Source of the DNA: Deinococcus roseus
Lineage (GTDB): Bacteria; Deinococcota; Deinococci; Deinococcales; Deinococcaceae
Length of the DNA: 53,741 nt
Direction of reading: 5' to 3'
Assembly: GCF_014646895.1 (NCBI RefSeq)
Contig: NZ_BMOD01000028.1
Coordinates: 1-53,741, forward strand
In this document: positions 26,005 through 33,974 of the stretch, piece by piece
Numbering within the stretch: position 1 is the first letter of the stretch
Layout of the letters: the number at the start of each line of letters is the position of its first letter
The notes under the pieces: model-generated
Told to the model about the DNA's origin: nothing
Database searches by the model: none
What the model saw: the letters and a program-made list of their open reading frames with translations, nothing else
Made by a program: the position numbers and the translations under genes

Positions 26005-26465
26005 ACAACAAAGGCGTCACCATCATCGAGATTCTCATCGCCATTGCCCTCATTGGTGTGATCTCCATCCTCTCGACCTACTTTCTCAGTGGTTTCCAGC
26101 TGAACAGTGCTGCACAATACGACACCAACATGCAAGCTTTCTCCAGAAGCTACATGGATGATGTGCGGGCTTACTGGAGCATTGCGGGCAACTACAAAAG
26201 CAACATGTTGCCCATCAACGGCTCTGGGCAGGCGGTTGCTCCTCCCACCGGTTACAAATACAAAGTGGATGTCAAAACAGCTGTTCCCAGCACAACCCCG
26301 GTGAACATCCGTTCCCTGACCTACGCCCCTGCCCTGGTGGTGACTGCGGTCAATGATGTCACCCCGGTTCCTCTCAAAAGCGTCATCCTGACCGTGACCA
26401 CCCCCAAAGGTCGCGTGGAAGTGTTCACTTTGCAGATTGCAGCTCCTGCAGGAGGAGGCTCATGA
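26001..26465 (+). CDS. prepilin-like protein, PilV type
   Basis: Prepilin of 154 aa with NNKG^VTIIEILIAIALIGVI: the cleavable Gly, Val at +1 instead of Phe, and Glu at +5. The start overlaps the previous stop by ATGA. The C-terminal head has no cysteines. Likely a minor pilin that works with its neighbours as a tip or priming complex. Confidence 0.88.
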   Translation: MNNKGVTIIEILIAIALIGVISILSTYFLSGFQLNSAAQYDTNMQAFSRSYMDDVRAYWSIAGNYKSNMLPINGSGQAVAPPTGYKYKVDVKTAVPSTTPVNIRSLTYAPALVVTAVNDVTPVPLKSVILTVTTPKGRVEVFTLQIAAPAGGGS

Positions 26466-27268
26466 AGCCCCAGCAAGGTTTCACCCTGATTGAGATGCTG
26501 GTGGCAGGTGTGCTGGGGGTGTTCATTCTGGGCATCGGTTTGATGCAGTTGCAGGTGGGCGTCAAAAACACCACTTCCATTTACAACCAGCAGCAAATGA
26601 TGGAAGATTTCCGCAACACCGGGAATTACATTGCAGACAACCTGTCTGCAGCAGGGTACATTTTTCCCAGTGGAGCAGTGATCACCCTTGGCTCTGGGGA
26701 TTACTCCGTGAAAAACCCCCTCACCAGCAGCAACGTCTGGACCCTGGGCACCCACCCCATGGTGGCCATGCTGCTGCATCCCCGGGACAGCACTGCTGCC
26801 TGCACCCTGGGGGTGTCTGAAAATGGTTGTGTGCGGTTCATGGCTTTTTACGCTGTCGCCCGCAGCACGGTGGTCACTCAGGCCCCCGCCAATGAGAACC
26901 CAGGTGCAGATCCACAAAACGATGCCACCAGCTGGACCCTTTATGCGTACCAGCAAGCCATCAATGCCACCAGCCTTAAAAAATACCTGGAAGCCCTGGA
27001 CGCTGCTTCTCTGCTGGACAAGCCCAGCTACACCACCTCCAAGGGTTCTTTGCTGGCGGACTACCTGAAGACCAGTGCTTTTGTGGTCACTTACCTCAAC
27101 TGTCTGGTGGATGGCAACATCCAGGCCACCTGTGTCAACGCCCAGAGCAGTGCCAGCCGCCTGACCTTCTCCATGGCAGGCAGCATGAAACGGGGCAGCT
27201 CCATCGTGTATGCCCCCAGCGACAAATTGCAGTTTCAGGCGGCTTCCCGCAACCTGCTGTTGTTCTGA
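26462..27268 (+). CDS. prepilin-like protein, PilW type
   Basis: Prepilin of 268 aa with KPQQG^FTLIEMLVAGVLGVF and a long head domain; NQQQMMEDFRNTGNYIADNL after the helix is typical of PilW-like minor pilins. It overlaps the previous gene by ATGA and is the last gene of the operon. Cysteines in ACTLGVSENGC and NCLVDGNIQATC suggest two disulfides. Confidence 0.88.
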   Translation: MKPQQGFTLIEMLVAGVLGVFILGIGLMQLQVGVKNTTSIYNQQQMMEDFRNTGNYIADNLSAAGYIFPSGAVITLGSGDYSVKNPLTSSNVWTLGTHPMVAMLLHPRDSTAACTLGVSENGCVRFMAFYAVARSTVVTQAPANENPGADPQNDATSWTLYAYQQAINATSLKKYLEALDAASLLDKPSYTTSKGSLLADYLKTSAFVVTYLNCLVDGNIQATCVNAQSSASRLTFSMAGSMKRGSSIVYAPSDKLQFQAASRNLLLF

Positions 27269-27290
27269 TTCTTGCAAACAAAGTGTGCCC

Positions 27291-27322
27291 AACGGCAGAA
27301 GATTCGTCTTCTGCCGTTTTAC
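27291..27322 (+). terminator. pilin operon terminator
   Basis: AACGGCAGAAGA (27291-27302) pairs exactly with TCTTCTGCCGTT (27307-27318) around a stable TTCG tetraloop, followed by TT and ACTT. A strong intrinsic terminator. Confidence 0.9.
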
Positions 27323-27360
27323 TTCACAGTTGCTTTGACAGGGGGGTGTTAGGGTAAGTT

Positions 27361-28803
27361 ATGCTGCAACCTCATACGCTAGGGGAACTTCTTGAACTTC
27401 CGCAGTACGCTGGGCGCAAGCCCTTTGACCACAAAACCGAAAGCATCAAAGATGAGGTGCGCAGAAACCTGATTTCCAAACTGCGCAACCGTGAAAAACT
27501 CTTTCCAGGCATTGAAGGCTTCGAAGAGACCGTGATTCCGCAGCTGGTGGGTGCCCTGCTCAGCAAGCAGAATTTCATCCTGCTGGGCTTGCGCGGCCAG
27601 GCCAAAAGCCGCATTTTGCGCCAGATCACCAGCCTGCTGGACGAATACATCCCCATCATTGATGGCATTGACATGCCCGATGATCCCCTCAACCCCATTG
27701 GGGCAGAAGGCAAGGCTTTGCTGGAGTCTCATGGGATGGATTTGCCCATCCGCTGGTGGCACCGCGACGACCGTTACGTGGAAAAACTGGCCACCCCCGA
27801 TGTCACAGTGGCAGATTTGATCGGAGATGTGGACCCCATCAAGGCGGCCCGTCTGGGCACCTCGCTGGGAGACACCCGCAGCATGCACTTCGGGCTGTTG
27901 CCCAGGGCCAACCGCGCCATCTTTGCCGTGAACGAACTGGCAGACCTGTCTCCCAAAGTTCAGGTGGCGCTGTTCAACATCCTGCAGGAAGGAGACGTGC
28001 AGATCAAAGGGTATCCCATCCGCCTCTTGCTGGATGTGATGCTGGTGTTCTCGGCCAACCCTGAGGATTACACGGCCCGGGGCAAGATTGTCACGCCCCT
28101 CAAAGACCGCATCGGGTCTGAAGTGCGCACCCACTACCCCAGAACGGTGGAAGAGGGCATGACCATCACCCGCAACGAGGCCTACACCCCGGCAGGGGTG
28201 ACGCTTCCCACCTTCATTCAGGAGCTCATCGAGGAAATTGCTTTCCAGGCCCGTGAAGACAACCGGGTGGACAAGCTTTCCGGGGTGTCCCAGCGCCTGC
28301 CCATCAGTTTGACTGAACTGGTGGCTGCCAGCACCGAACGCCGTTCTCTCTTGCACGGAGATGCCCCGGTGGCACGGGTCGCCGATGTGTATCAGGCATT
28401 GCCTGCCATCACCGGGAAGCTGGAACTGGAATACGAGGGTGAACTCAAAGGCGCAGACACGGTGGCCAAAGAGATCATCCGCAAAGCGGCTGGCCAGGTC
28501 TTTGCCAAACGGGTGAAGGCAGACACCACCGACCTGGAACGCTGGTTCGAGAAAGGCGGGGTCTTCAAGGTGCCCCAGGCTGGAGATGAGATGGGAGCTC
28601 TGCGCAGCATGCGCAACCTGCCTGGCCTGATCCCTCTGGCAGGACAGCTTTCAGAGGGCAACAACGATGCCCACCGCCTGAGTGCTGCAGAATTCATTCT
28701 GGAAGGCCTGTATGGCCGCAAGAAACTGGCCCGTGCAGAGGAATCCTACACCGCTCCAGAACCTGAACAGCCCCGCTTTAAAGGCGGAGGCCGCTGGAAC
28801 TGA
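27361..28803 (+). CDS. MoxR/Mg-chelatase-type AAA+ ATPase
   Basis: AAA+ ATPase of 480 aa, related to MoxR and ChlI. Walker A reads GLRGQAKS (76-83), with Ala where most members have Gly before the Lys. Walker B is IFAVNEL (187-193), sensor 1 SANPEDY (231-237) and the arginine finger region PLKDRIGSEV (246-255). MoxR ATPases act as chaperones with a VWA partner, and such a VWA gene lies two genes on (29775-30980). TAGGGT is 5 nt before the ATG, so the message is probably leaderless. Role inferred: remodelling or metal insertion into an unknown target. Confidence 0.85.
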   Translation: MLQPHTLGELLELPQYAGRKPFDHKTESIKDEVRRNLISKLRNREKLFPGIEGFEETVIPQLVGALLSKQNFILLGLRGQAKSRILRQITSLLDEYIPIIDGIDMPDDPLNPIGAEGKALLESHGMDLPIRWWHRDDRYVEKLATPDVTVADLIGDVDPIKAARLGTSLGDTRSMHFGLLPRANRAIFAVNELADLSPKVQVALFNILQEGDVQIKGYPIRLLLDVMLVFSANPEDYTARGKIVTPLKDRIGSEVRTHYPRTVEEGMTITRNEAYTPAGVTLPTFIQELIEEIAFQAREDNRVDKLSGVSQRLPISLTELVAASTERRSLLHGDAPVARVADVYQALPAITGKLELEYEGELKGADTVAKEIIRKAAGQVFAKRVKADTTDLERWFEKGGVFKVPQAGDEMGALRSMRNLPGLIPLAGQLSEGNNDAHRLSAAEFILEGLYGRKKLARAEESYTAPEPEQPRFKGGGRWN

Positions 28804-28888
28804 GCCAGAAAAACAATGTAAGACAGTGCAATACAGTGCAGGCAGGAGGGCATTTTGCCCTCCTGCCTGCACTGTTCAGGGTTCTGGC
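28804..28888 (+). repeat. long perfect hairpin downstream of the AAA+ gene
   Basis: Bases 28833-28852 pair with 28856-28875 over 20 bp without a mismatch around a TTT loop. An outer stem GCCAGAA (28804-28810)/TTCTGGC (28882-28888) encloses it. The hairpin begins right after the AAA+ stop codon. No T-run follows, so it may be a processing or stability element as much as a terminator. Confidence 0.8.
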
Positions 28889-28930
28889 AATGCAGACTTC
28901 AAGATGCAAAGAAAATGTAAGATGTCGAAT

Positions 28931-29710
28931 ATGTCTACAACAGATCAGGCCCTCACTGCCTTTCACAAACGAAACCGCAAAGCCCTGGACCAGACGGCCC
29001 GGGAGCTGCAAAAAGCTGGCATTGCCCGCATCTATTTTGGACTCAATTTTTACAACGATGAAGGGGACCCTGCAGATTACTCGGTGGTGGAAAAGCTGGA
29101 TGGCAGCGTGGAAACCCTGGACCACTGGCACCCGTTGCTGGATTTGCAGCTGTTCAGTTCGGTGCCTTACTGCAATGCTTATGTGTTTCAGGTCGGCACC
29201 GCCAGCGTTGAACCTGACCTGCAGGGTGGTTTGATCGATGTGGCCGAAGCAGACATGCGGGCCTACCACACCCCAGAGCAAAAACAGGCCTGGGAAGAAC
29301 TGGCAGAGGAGATGGACGAAGGGCTGGACATGGAAACCCAGATGTGGCTTTACAACGATGCCCATCAGGAGGAATTTGCATCATGGGCCGAACAGTTGAC
29401 CGAACGCGGCTGGGTGCGGGTGTATTTCGGGATTGATGCGGAAGAAGACCGTTACCCCCTCAGCGGGTATGTTTTGCTGGAAGCCTCTGAAGGGGATGTG
29501 GAGCCCCAGGATGCTTTGCCCGATTTCATGGATGCAGATGTTTTTGAAGACCTGCCCCAGTACGGTGCGTTTGTCTTTGATGCAGGCACCCAGAGTGTGT
29601 CCGTGGATCTGGAGGGAGGCATGGTGGAAAGCGAAAAGGGCTGGACCCGGGCCTACCACACGCCAGAAGAACGAGACCGTCTGGAACGGCTTGCAGCACA
29701 AGAAAACTGA
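28931..29710 (+). CDS. unknown protein with two tandem copies of one domain
   Basis: Acidic soluble protein of 259 aa. Two halves repeat: about 28-125 (ARIYFGLNFYNDEGDPADY ... AYHTPEQKQAWEEL) and about 150-257 (VRVYFGIDAEEDRYPLSGY ... AYHTPEERDRLERL). Both share R-x-YFG, a VFQVGTASVEPDLQGG or VFDAGTQSVSVDLEGG segment and the RAYHTPE motif. No family is recognised. Start chosen at ATG 28931, 7 nt after TAAGAT (28918-28923); ATG 28922 is in frame but overlaps that box. Its place between the AAA+ ATPase and the VWA gene suggests a substrate or adaptor. Confidence 0.75.
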   Translation: MSTTDQALTAFHKRNRKALDQTARELQKAGIARIYFGLNFYNDEGDPADYSVVEKLDGSVETLDHWHPLLDLQLFSSVPYCNAYVFQVGTASVEPDLQGGLIDVAEADMRAYHTPEQKQAWEELAEEMDEGLDMETQMWLYNDAHQEEFASWAEQLTERGWVRVYFGIDAEEDRYPLSGYVLLEASEGDVEPQDALPDFMDADVFEDLPQYGAFVFDAGTQSVSVDLEGGMVESEKGWTRAYHTPEERDRLERLAAQEN

Positions 29711-29774
29711 AATCCCATTCTCCCTACGATTCTGACCCTCAAATGGGCGTACCATCAGAAGACACGGGGGGATC

Positions 29775-30980
29775 ATGAAGCAAACGCGTTACAGCAAATA
29801 CGAATCAGAACTGGAATCTCTGGACTCCAGCGAACTGATGCAAATGATTCAGGAAGCCCTGCTCGGCTCGGGCATGAACGACCGTTACGACCCGGATCCC
29901 AACGCCAGGCCCAATATGGACGACCTCTTCGATGCCATTCTGGAAGCGCTGGTCAACCGGGACCTGGTGCCAGAACAGATGCTGCGGGAAGCCCTGGAAT
30001 CCGAAGACATGCGCCAGAGCAAACTGGGTCAGGAAGTGCAGCGCCTGATGAACCAGCTGGTGCAGGACGGCTTCATCCGCAAGGAATTTGAAGAAGGCGA
30101 GGGCGGAGGGACAGGCGAGAGCGGCGAGGCGCACTTTGAGCTGACCAACAAGGCCATCGACTTCCTGGGCTACAAGACCCTGCGGGATCTGATGGGCGGC
30201 ATGGGACGTTCCAGTTCTGGCAGCCACGACACCCGCGATTACGCCTCTGGGGTGGAGCAGACCGGAGAACTGAAATCCTACGAATTCGGAGACACCCTCA
30301 ATCTGGACACCACCGAAACCCTCAAGAATGTGATTCACAAGGGTTTTGGTCAGATGGAGGAAAGTGATCTGGTGGTGCGCCAGTCTGAGTACTTCTCCAG
30401 TGCAGCCACGGTGGTGCTGCTGGACTGCTCCCACAGCATGATTCTGTACGGAGAGGACCGCTTCACGCCGGCCAAGCAGGTGGCCCTGGCCCTGGCGCAC
30501 CTGATTCGCACCCAGTACCCAGGAGACACCGTGAAGTTCGTGCTGTTCCACGACAGCGCAGAACAGGTGGCCATTTCCCAGCTGGCCCAGGCCCAGATCG
30601 GTCCTTACCACACCAACACCGCAGCAGGTTTGAAGCTGGCCCAGCAGCTCCTGAAACGGGAAAACAAGGACATGAAGCAGATCGTGATGATCACCGACGG
30701 CAAGCCCAGTGCCCTGACCCTGCCCGATGGAAGGATCTACAAGAATGCTTATGGCCTGGACCCTTATGTGCTGGGAACCACCCTGCAGGAAGTGGCCAAC
30801 TGCCGCAGAATGGGCATCCAGATCAACACCTTCATGCTGGCCCAGGATGCAGATTTGATTTCTTTTGTGCGCCGCATCACCGAGATGACCAGAGGCAAGG
30901 CCTACTTCACCACCCCGTACAACATCGGGCAGTACGTCCTGATGGATTTCATGAAGAACAAAACCAAAGTGGTCAACTGA
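29775..30980 (+). CDS. VWA domain protein, partner of the AAA+ ATPase
   Basis: Soluble protein of 401 aa. An acidic N-terminal half (to about 205) leads into a von Willebrand A domain with an intact MIDAS: D217-x-S219-x-S221 in DCSHS, T282 in YHTNTA, and D308 in ITDGK, able to bind Mg2+. MoxR-VWA pairs are a known system in which the VWA protein recruits the target. GGGGGG lies 3 nt before the ATG. It ends with a strong terminator at 31006-31047. No signal peptide, so it acts in the cytoplasm. Confidence 0.85.
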   Translation: MKQTRYSKYESELESLDSSELMQMIQEALLGSGMNDRYDPDPNARPNMDDLFDAILEALVNRDLVPEQMLREALESEDMRQSKLGQEVQRLMNQLVQDGFIRKEFEEGEGGGTGESGEAHFELTNKAIDFLGYKTLRDLMGGMGRSSSGSHDTRDYASGVEQTGELKSYEFGDTLNLDTTETLKNVIHKGFGQMEESDLVVRQSEYFSSAATVVLLDCSHSMILYGEDRFTPAKQVALALAHLIRTQYPGDTVKFVLFHDSAEQVAISQLAQAQIGPYHTNTAAGLKLAQQLLKRENKDMKQIVMITDGKPSALTLPDGRIYKNAYGLDPYVLGTTLQEVANCRRMGIQINTFMLAQDADLISFVRRITEMTRGKAYFTTPYNIGQYVLMDFMKNKTKVVN

Positions 30981-31005
30981 GTTTTGACCCCACACTTCTG
31001 AACAG

Positions 31006-31047
31006 ACAGGACCTGCAAGCGTTTCAGCTTCTTGCAGGTCCTGTTTT
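31006..31047 (+). terminator. terminator of the MoxR-VWA cluster
   Basis: ACAGGACCTGCAAG (31006-31019) pairs exactly with CTTGCAGGTCCTGT (31031-31044), followed by TTT. Stem of 14 bp. Confidence 0.88.
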
Positions 31048-31082
31048 GCTGGACAGCAGATGGCAAGTTGACTGGGTTTGTG

Positions 31083-31112
31083 TTGACAGGGATTGTGGAT
31101 GCTAGATACACT
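31083..31112 (+). promoter_or_regulatory. promoter of the BMP transporter operon
   Basis: TTGACA (31083-31088), 18 nt, TACACT (31107-31112). Transcription should start near 31119 and give a leader of about 137 nt before the short ORF at 31256. Confidence 0.75.
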
Positions 31113-31118
31113 TGCGCT

Positions 31119-31255
31119 GAGTCCAATCGTGTGAGAAGGGACTCACGTCAAGACCGTCATCCAGTCAGCAAGACTTTCCGCCTGAGGTGCAGGCACCCAC
31201 TGGAGCACGCGTATCCGCGTAAACCTGTCGTGTGAGACGGGTTGAAAGGAACCAC
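31119..31255 (+). ncRNA. structured 5' leader, candidate riboswitch or attenuator
   Basis: The leader can fold into four hairpins: GAGTCC/GGACTC (31119-31124 with 31139-31144), TCCAGT/ACTGGA (31160-31165 with 31199-31204) enclosing GCCTG/CAGGC (31180-31194), ACGCG/CGCGT (31207-31220) and AACCTGTC/GACGGGTT (31222-31243). The first has an alternative, GTGAG/CTCAC (31131-31146), that excludes it. CGTGTGAGA occurs twice, in the first and last hairpin. It does not match a riboswitch class I can recognise. Position before a purine-type transporter operon suggests ligand sensing. Confidence 0.45.
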
Positions 31256-31315
31256 ATGCAAGTCAAGCCAGGGTTCAAGCCCGGAGTGTTTTCCGGTCCC
31301 ATGGGGCTGTCTTGA
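31256..31315 (+). CDS. short upstream ORF, 19 codons
   Basis: ATG at 31256 follows AAAGGAACC and reads MQVKPGFKPGVFSGPMGLS before TGA at 31313-31315. The stop overlaps the TTG start of the ATPase gene (TTGA). It has the only good ribosome site for the operon, so it either couples translation to the ATPase or is the true N-terminus cut off by a -1 frameshift. Confidence 0.5.
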   Translation: MQVKPGFKPGVFSGPMGLS

Positions 31316-32859
31316 GGGCGGTTCAGCCGGGAACGGCTGTCCAGCCCATCACCCACCAGCAAATCACGCTGAGCCACATCACCAAGACTTTTCCTGGTGT
31401 GATTGCCAATGACGATGTGACCCTCACCCTCAGGGTCGGCGAGGTGCATGCCATCCTGGGTGAGAACGGTGCAGGCAAAACCAGCCTGATGAATGTGCTT
31501 TACGGCATTTACCAGCCAGACCGTGGAGAAATCCTGCTGGATGGTCAGGCCGTCAAAATCGACACGCCCAGAGCAGCCATCCGTCTGGGGGTGGGTCTGG
31601 TGCCGCAGCACCCCATGCTGGTGCGGGCCCACACCGTCGAAGAAAACATTGCCCTGTCCCAGATCCACCACAAAGGTGCCTCTTTCTGGAATCCGGTGGG
31701 CAACATCAGAAAGCGCATTCTGGAGCTCTCTGAGCGCTACGGTCTGAAAGTGGACCCAAGAGCGCCCGTCTGGCAGCTTTCTGCAGGAGAGCAGCAACGG
31801 GTGGAAATCCTCAAGGTGCTGTTGCAGGGTGCCCGGTTCCTGATTCTGGACGAGCCCACCAGTGTGCTCACCCCCCAGGAGGTGCAGGAGCTTTTTGCTG
31901 TCCTCAGGCGCATGCGGCAGGACCACGGCATGGTGATCATCACCCACAAACTCGATGAGGTGCTGGACATCAGCGACCAGATCACCGTGCTCAGAAAAGG
32001 CAAGGTCACGGGCAGCACACCCAACCAGAACCTCAAAAAGACCGACCTGGCCCGCATGATGATCGGAGAGGAGCTGCAGGAAACCCGACTGACCGGGCAA
32101 CCCCATTTGAAAGGAGAGATGGTTCACCTCTCGGATGCCTGGGCCATGGGAGACCGGGGTGCGCCAGCCCTTAAAGGGGTCACCCTCACCGTGCAGGGCG
32201 GGGAAATTCTGGGTGTGGCTGGCGTGGCCGGTAATGGTCAGCTGGAACTTATCGAGGTTCTGACTGGCCTCCGGACGTTGACAAAAGGCCAGATTGTGGT
32301 CAAAGGCAAGGCCATGAAAGGTCAGGGTGCAGAGGCATTTTTCCAGGCCGGGATTGCCCACGTTCCTGAAGACCGCAACCATTACGGCATCGTGCCCAAC
32401 CTGAGTGTGGAAGAAAACCTGATTTTGCGGTCCATGAACCAGCCTCCCTACTCAAAAAGTGGCCTGATGGATTTTGCCCGCATCCGTGAATACGCCAGGC
32501 AAAACATCCAGAAATACGACATTCGCACCCCCTCTGCAGACACCAGAGCAAGGCTTCTCAGCGGTGGGAATGTGCAGAAACTGATCCTGGCCCGTGAACT
32601 GGAAAGCAACCCGGATGTGCTGGTCGCAGCCCACCCCACTTACGGCCTGGACATCGGGGCCACCACCCAGGTGCATCAACTCCTGCTGGAAAAACGTGCC
32701 CAGGGCATGGGCATCGTGCTGGTCAGCGAGGACCTTGATGAACTGATGAACCTGTCAGACCGCATCGTGGTGATTTTTGCAGGCACCTTCACGGGAACGC
32801 TCACCCGTGCTGAATTTCAGCGGGAAAAACTGGGCCTGATGATGGCAGGTGAAGCATGA
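31312..32859 (+). CDS. BMP-family (nucleoside-type) ABC transporter ATP-binding protein
   Basis: Double ABC ATPase of 515 aa, like NupA/YufO of purine nucleoside importers. Domain 1 has Walker A GENGAGKTS (50-58), LSAGEQQRVEIL and LILDEPTSVL. Domain 2 has the degenerate GVAGNGQLE loop and LSGGNVQKLILAREL, and its Walker B position reads VAAHPTYGLD, as usual in this family. The only possible start in the open frame is TTG 31312, because an in-frame stop occurs at 31243-31245 and no ATG or GTG lies between. It is the first gene of ATPase-permease-permease-binding protein. Confidence 0.87.
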   Translation: MRAVQPGTAVQPITHQQITLSHITKTFPGVIANDDVTLTLRVGEVHAILGENGAGKTSLMNVLYGIYQPDRGEILLDGQAVKIDTPRAAIRLGVGLVPQHPMLVRAHTVEENIALSQIHHKGASFWNPVGNIRKRILELSERYGLKVDPRAPVWQLSAGEQQRVEILKVLLQGARFLILDEPTSVLTPQEVQELFAVLRRMRQDHGMVIITHKLDEVLDISDQITVLRKGKVTGSTPNQNLKKTDLARMMIGEELQETRLTGQPHLKGEMVHLSDAWAMGDRGAPALKGVTLTVQGGEILGVAGVAGNGQLELIEVLTGLRTLTKGQIVVKGKAMKGQGAEAFFQAGIAHVPEDRNHYGIVPNLSVEENLILRSMNQPPYSKSGLMDFARIREYARQNIQKYDIRTPSADTRARLLSGGNVQKLILARELESNPDVLVAAHPTYGLDIGATTQVHQLLLEKRAQGMGIVLVSEDLDELMNLSDRIVVIFAGTFTGTLTRAEFQREKLGLMMAGEA

Positions 32860-33974
32860 AACAATTCGCAGGTTTTCTGTTGCAGGAACGCAAGGCCCCC
32901 AGCACCCGCTGGACCTTGCTGCTGTCTCTGGTCAGCATTGGGGTGGCCCTGGTTTTGCTGGGCGTGGTGTTCTCGCTGTACGGGATCAGCCCCATTAAAG
33001 CCTACCAGACCATTTTTACAGGCACCCTGACGGACTGGTCTGGTTTTTCTGCAGTGCTGCAAAGGACCATTCCCCTGCTCCTGATCGGGGTGGGTCTGGT
33101 GATGGCCTTCAGAACACTCTTTTTCAACATTGGGGCAGAAGGACAGTTGCTGGTGGGGGCCACTGCTGCTGCAGGGGTGGGCCTGTTTGTGCCCCTGCCA
33201 GATCCCCTCACCCTGCCCATCATGCTGCTGGTGGGCTTTCTGGCCGGAGCCGCCTGGGCCTTCATTCCGGCCCTGCTGAAACTCAAACTGCAGATCAACG
33301 AGGTGATCACCACCCTGATGCTCAATTACGTGGCGATCAACCTGGTGAATTACCTGGTGCAGGGTCCCTGGAAAGGCAAAACCGCCTATGGTTACGCCTA
33401 CACCGATCCCCTCAAGGACAGTGCCTGGATGCCCACCCTGCCCGGAACCAACCTGCACTGGGGCACCCTGATCATCGCGGTGGTGTTCGCAGTGGTGACG
33501 GGTCTGATTCTGGGCCGCACCACCGAAGGCTTCAGGATGCGCATTCTGGGAGAAAGCCCCTCCGTGGCGAAATACCTGGGCATGAACACCCTGAAAACCA
33601 CCTTGCTGGTGATGCTGATTTCGGGCGGCGCTGCAGGACTGGCAGGTGTGGGAGAACTCACCGGAATTCACCACAAACTTCTGGATCCGCTGCAACTCTC
33701 GCTGGGGTACGGGTACACTGCCATCATCGTGGCGTGGCTCGCCAGAGGAAATCCCCTGGGGGTCCTGATCACCGCCCCGTTCTTCGGATTGATTTTTGCC
33801 GCTGGAGACGTGATGAAAGTGACCCTGCAGATGCCCTTTCAGATTGTGGACGTGTTCAACGGGATCCTGCTGTTCCTCCTGATTGCCACGGAACCCCTGA
33901 TCCGCTACAAATTGGTGAAAGCCCCTGAACAGACCCCAATCCACACCACCAGGGAGACCCCCAATGGACGCTGA
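32856..33974 (+). CDS. ABC transporter permease, BMP/nucleoside type, subunit 1
   Basis: Integral membrane protein of 372 aa, NupB/YufP-like, with about nine hydrophobic segments. Typical segments are GISPIKAYQTIFTGTL, FRTLFFNIGAEGQLLVGATA, NEVITTLMLNYVA and GFRMRILGESPSVAKYLGM. The start overlaps the ATPase stop by ATGA. It forms the channel with the next gene product. Confidence 0.92.
   Translation: MKQFAGFLLQERKAPSTRWTLLLSLVSIGVALVLLGVVFSLYGISPIKAYQTIFTGTLTDWSGFSAVLQRTIPLLLIGVGLVMAFRTLFFNIGAEGQLLVGATAAAGVGLFVPLPDPLTLPIMLLVGFLAGAAWAFIPALLKLKLQINEVITTLMLNYVAINLVNYLVQGPWKGKTAYGYAYTDPLKDSAWMPTLPGTNLHWGTLIIAVVFAVVTGLILGRTTEGFRMRILGESPSVAKYLGMNTLKTTLLVMLISGGAAGLAGVGELTGIHHKLLDPLQLSLGYGYTAIIVAWLARGNPLGVLITAPFFGLIFAAGDVMKVTLQMPFQIVDVFNGILLFLLIATEPLIRYKLVKAPEQTPIHTTRETPNGR

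Noticed and set aside
31119..31255. Known self-cleaving ribozyme or tRNA-like element in the transporter leader
   Set aside because: No hammerhead core (CTGANGA with GAAA), no HDV-like nested pairing and no tRNA arms could be fitted.
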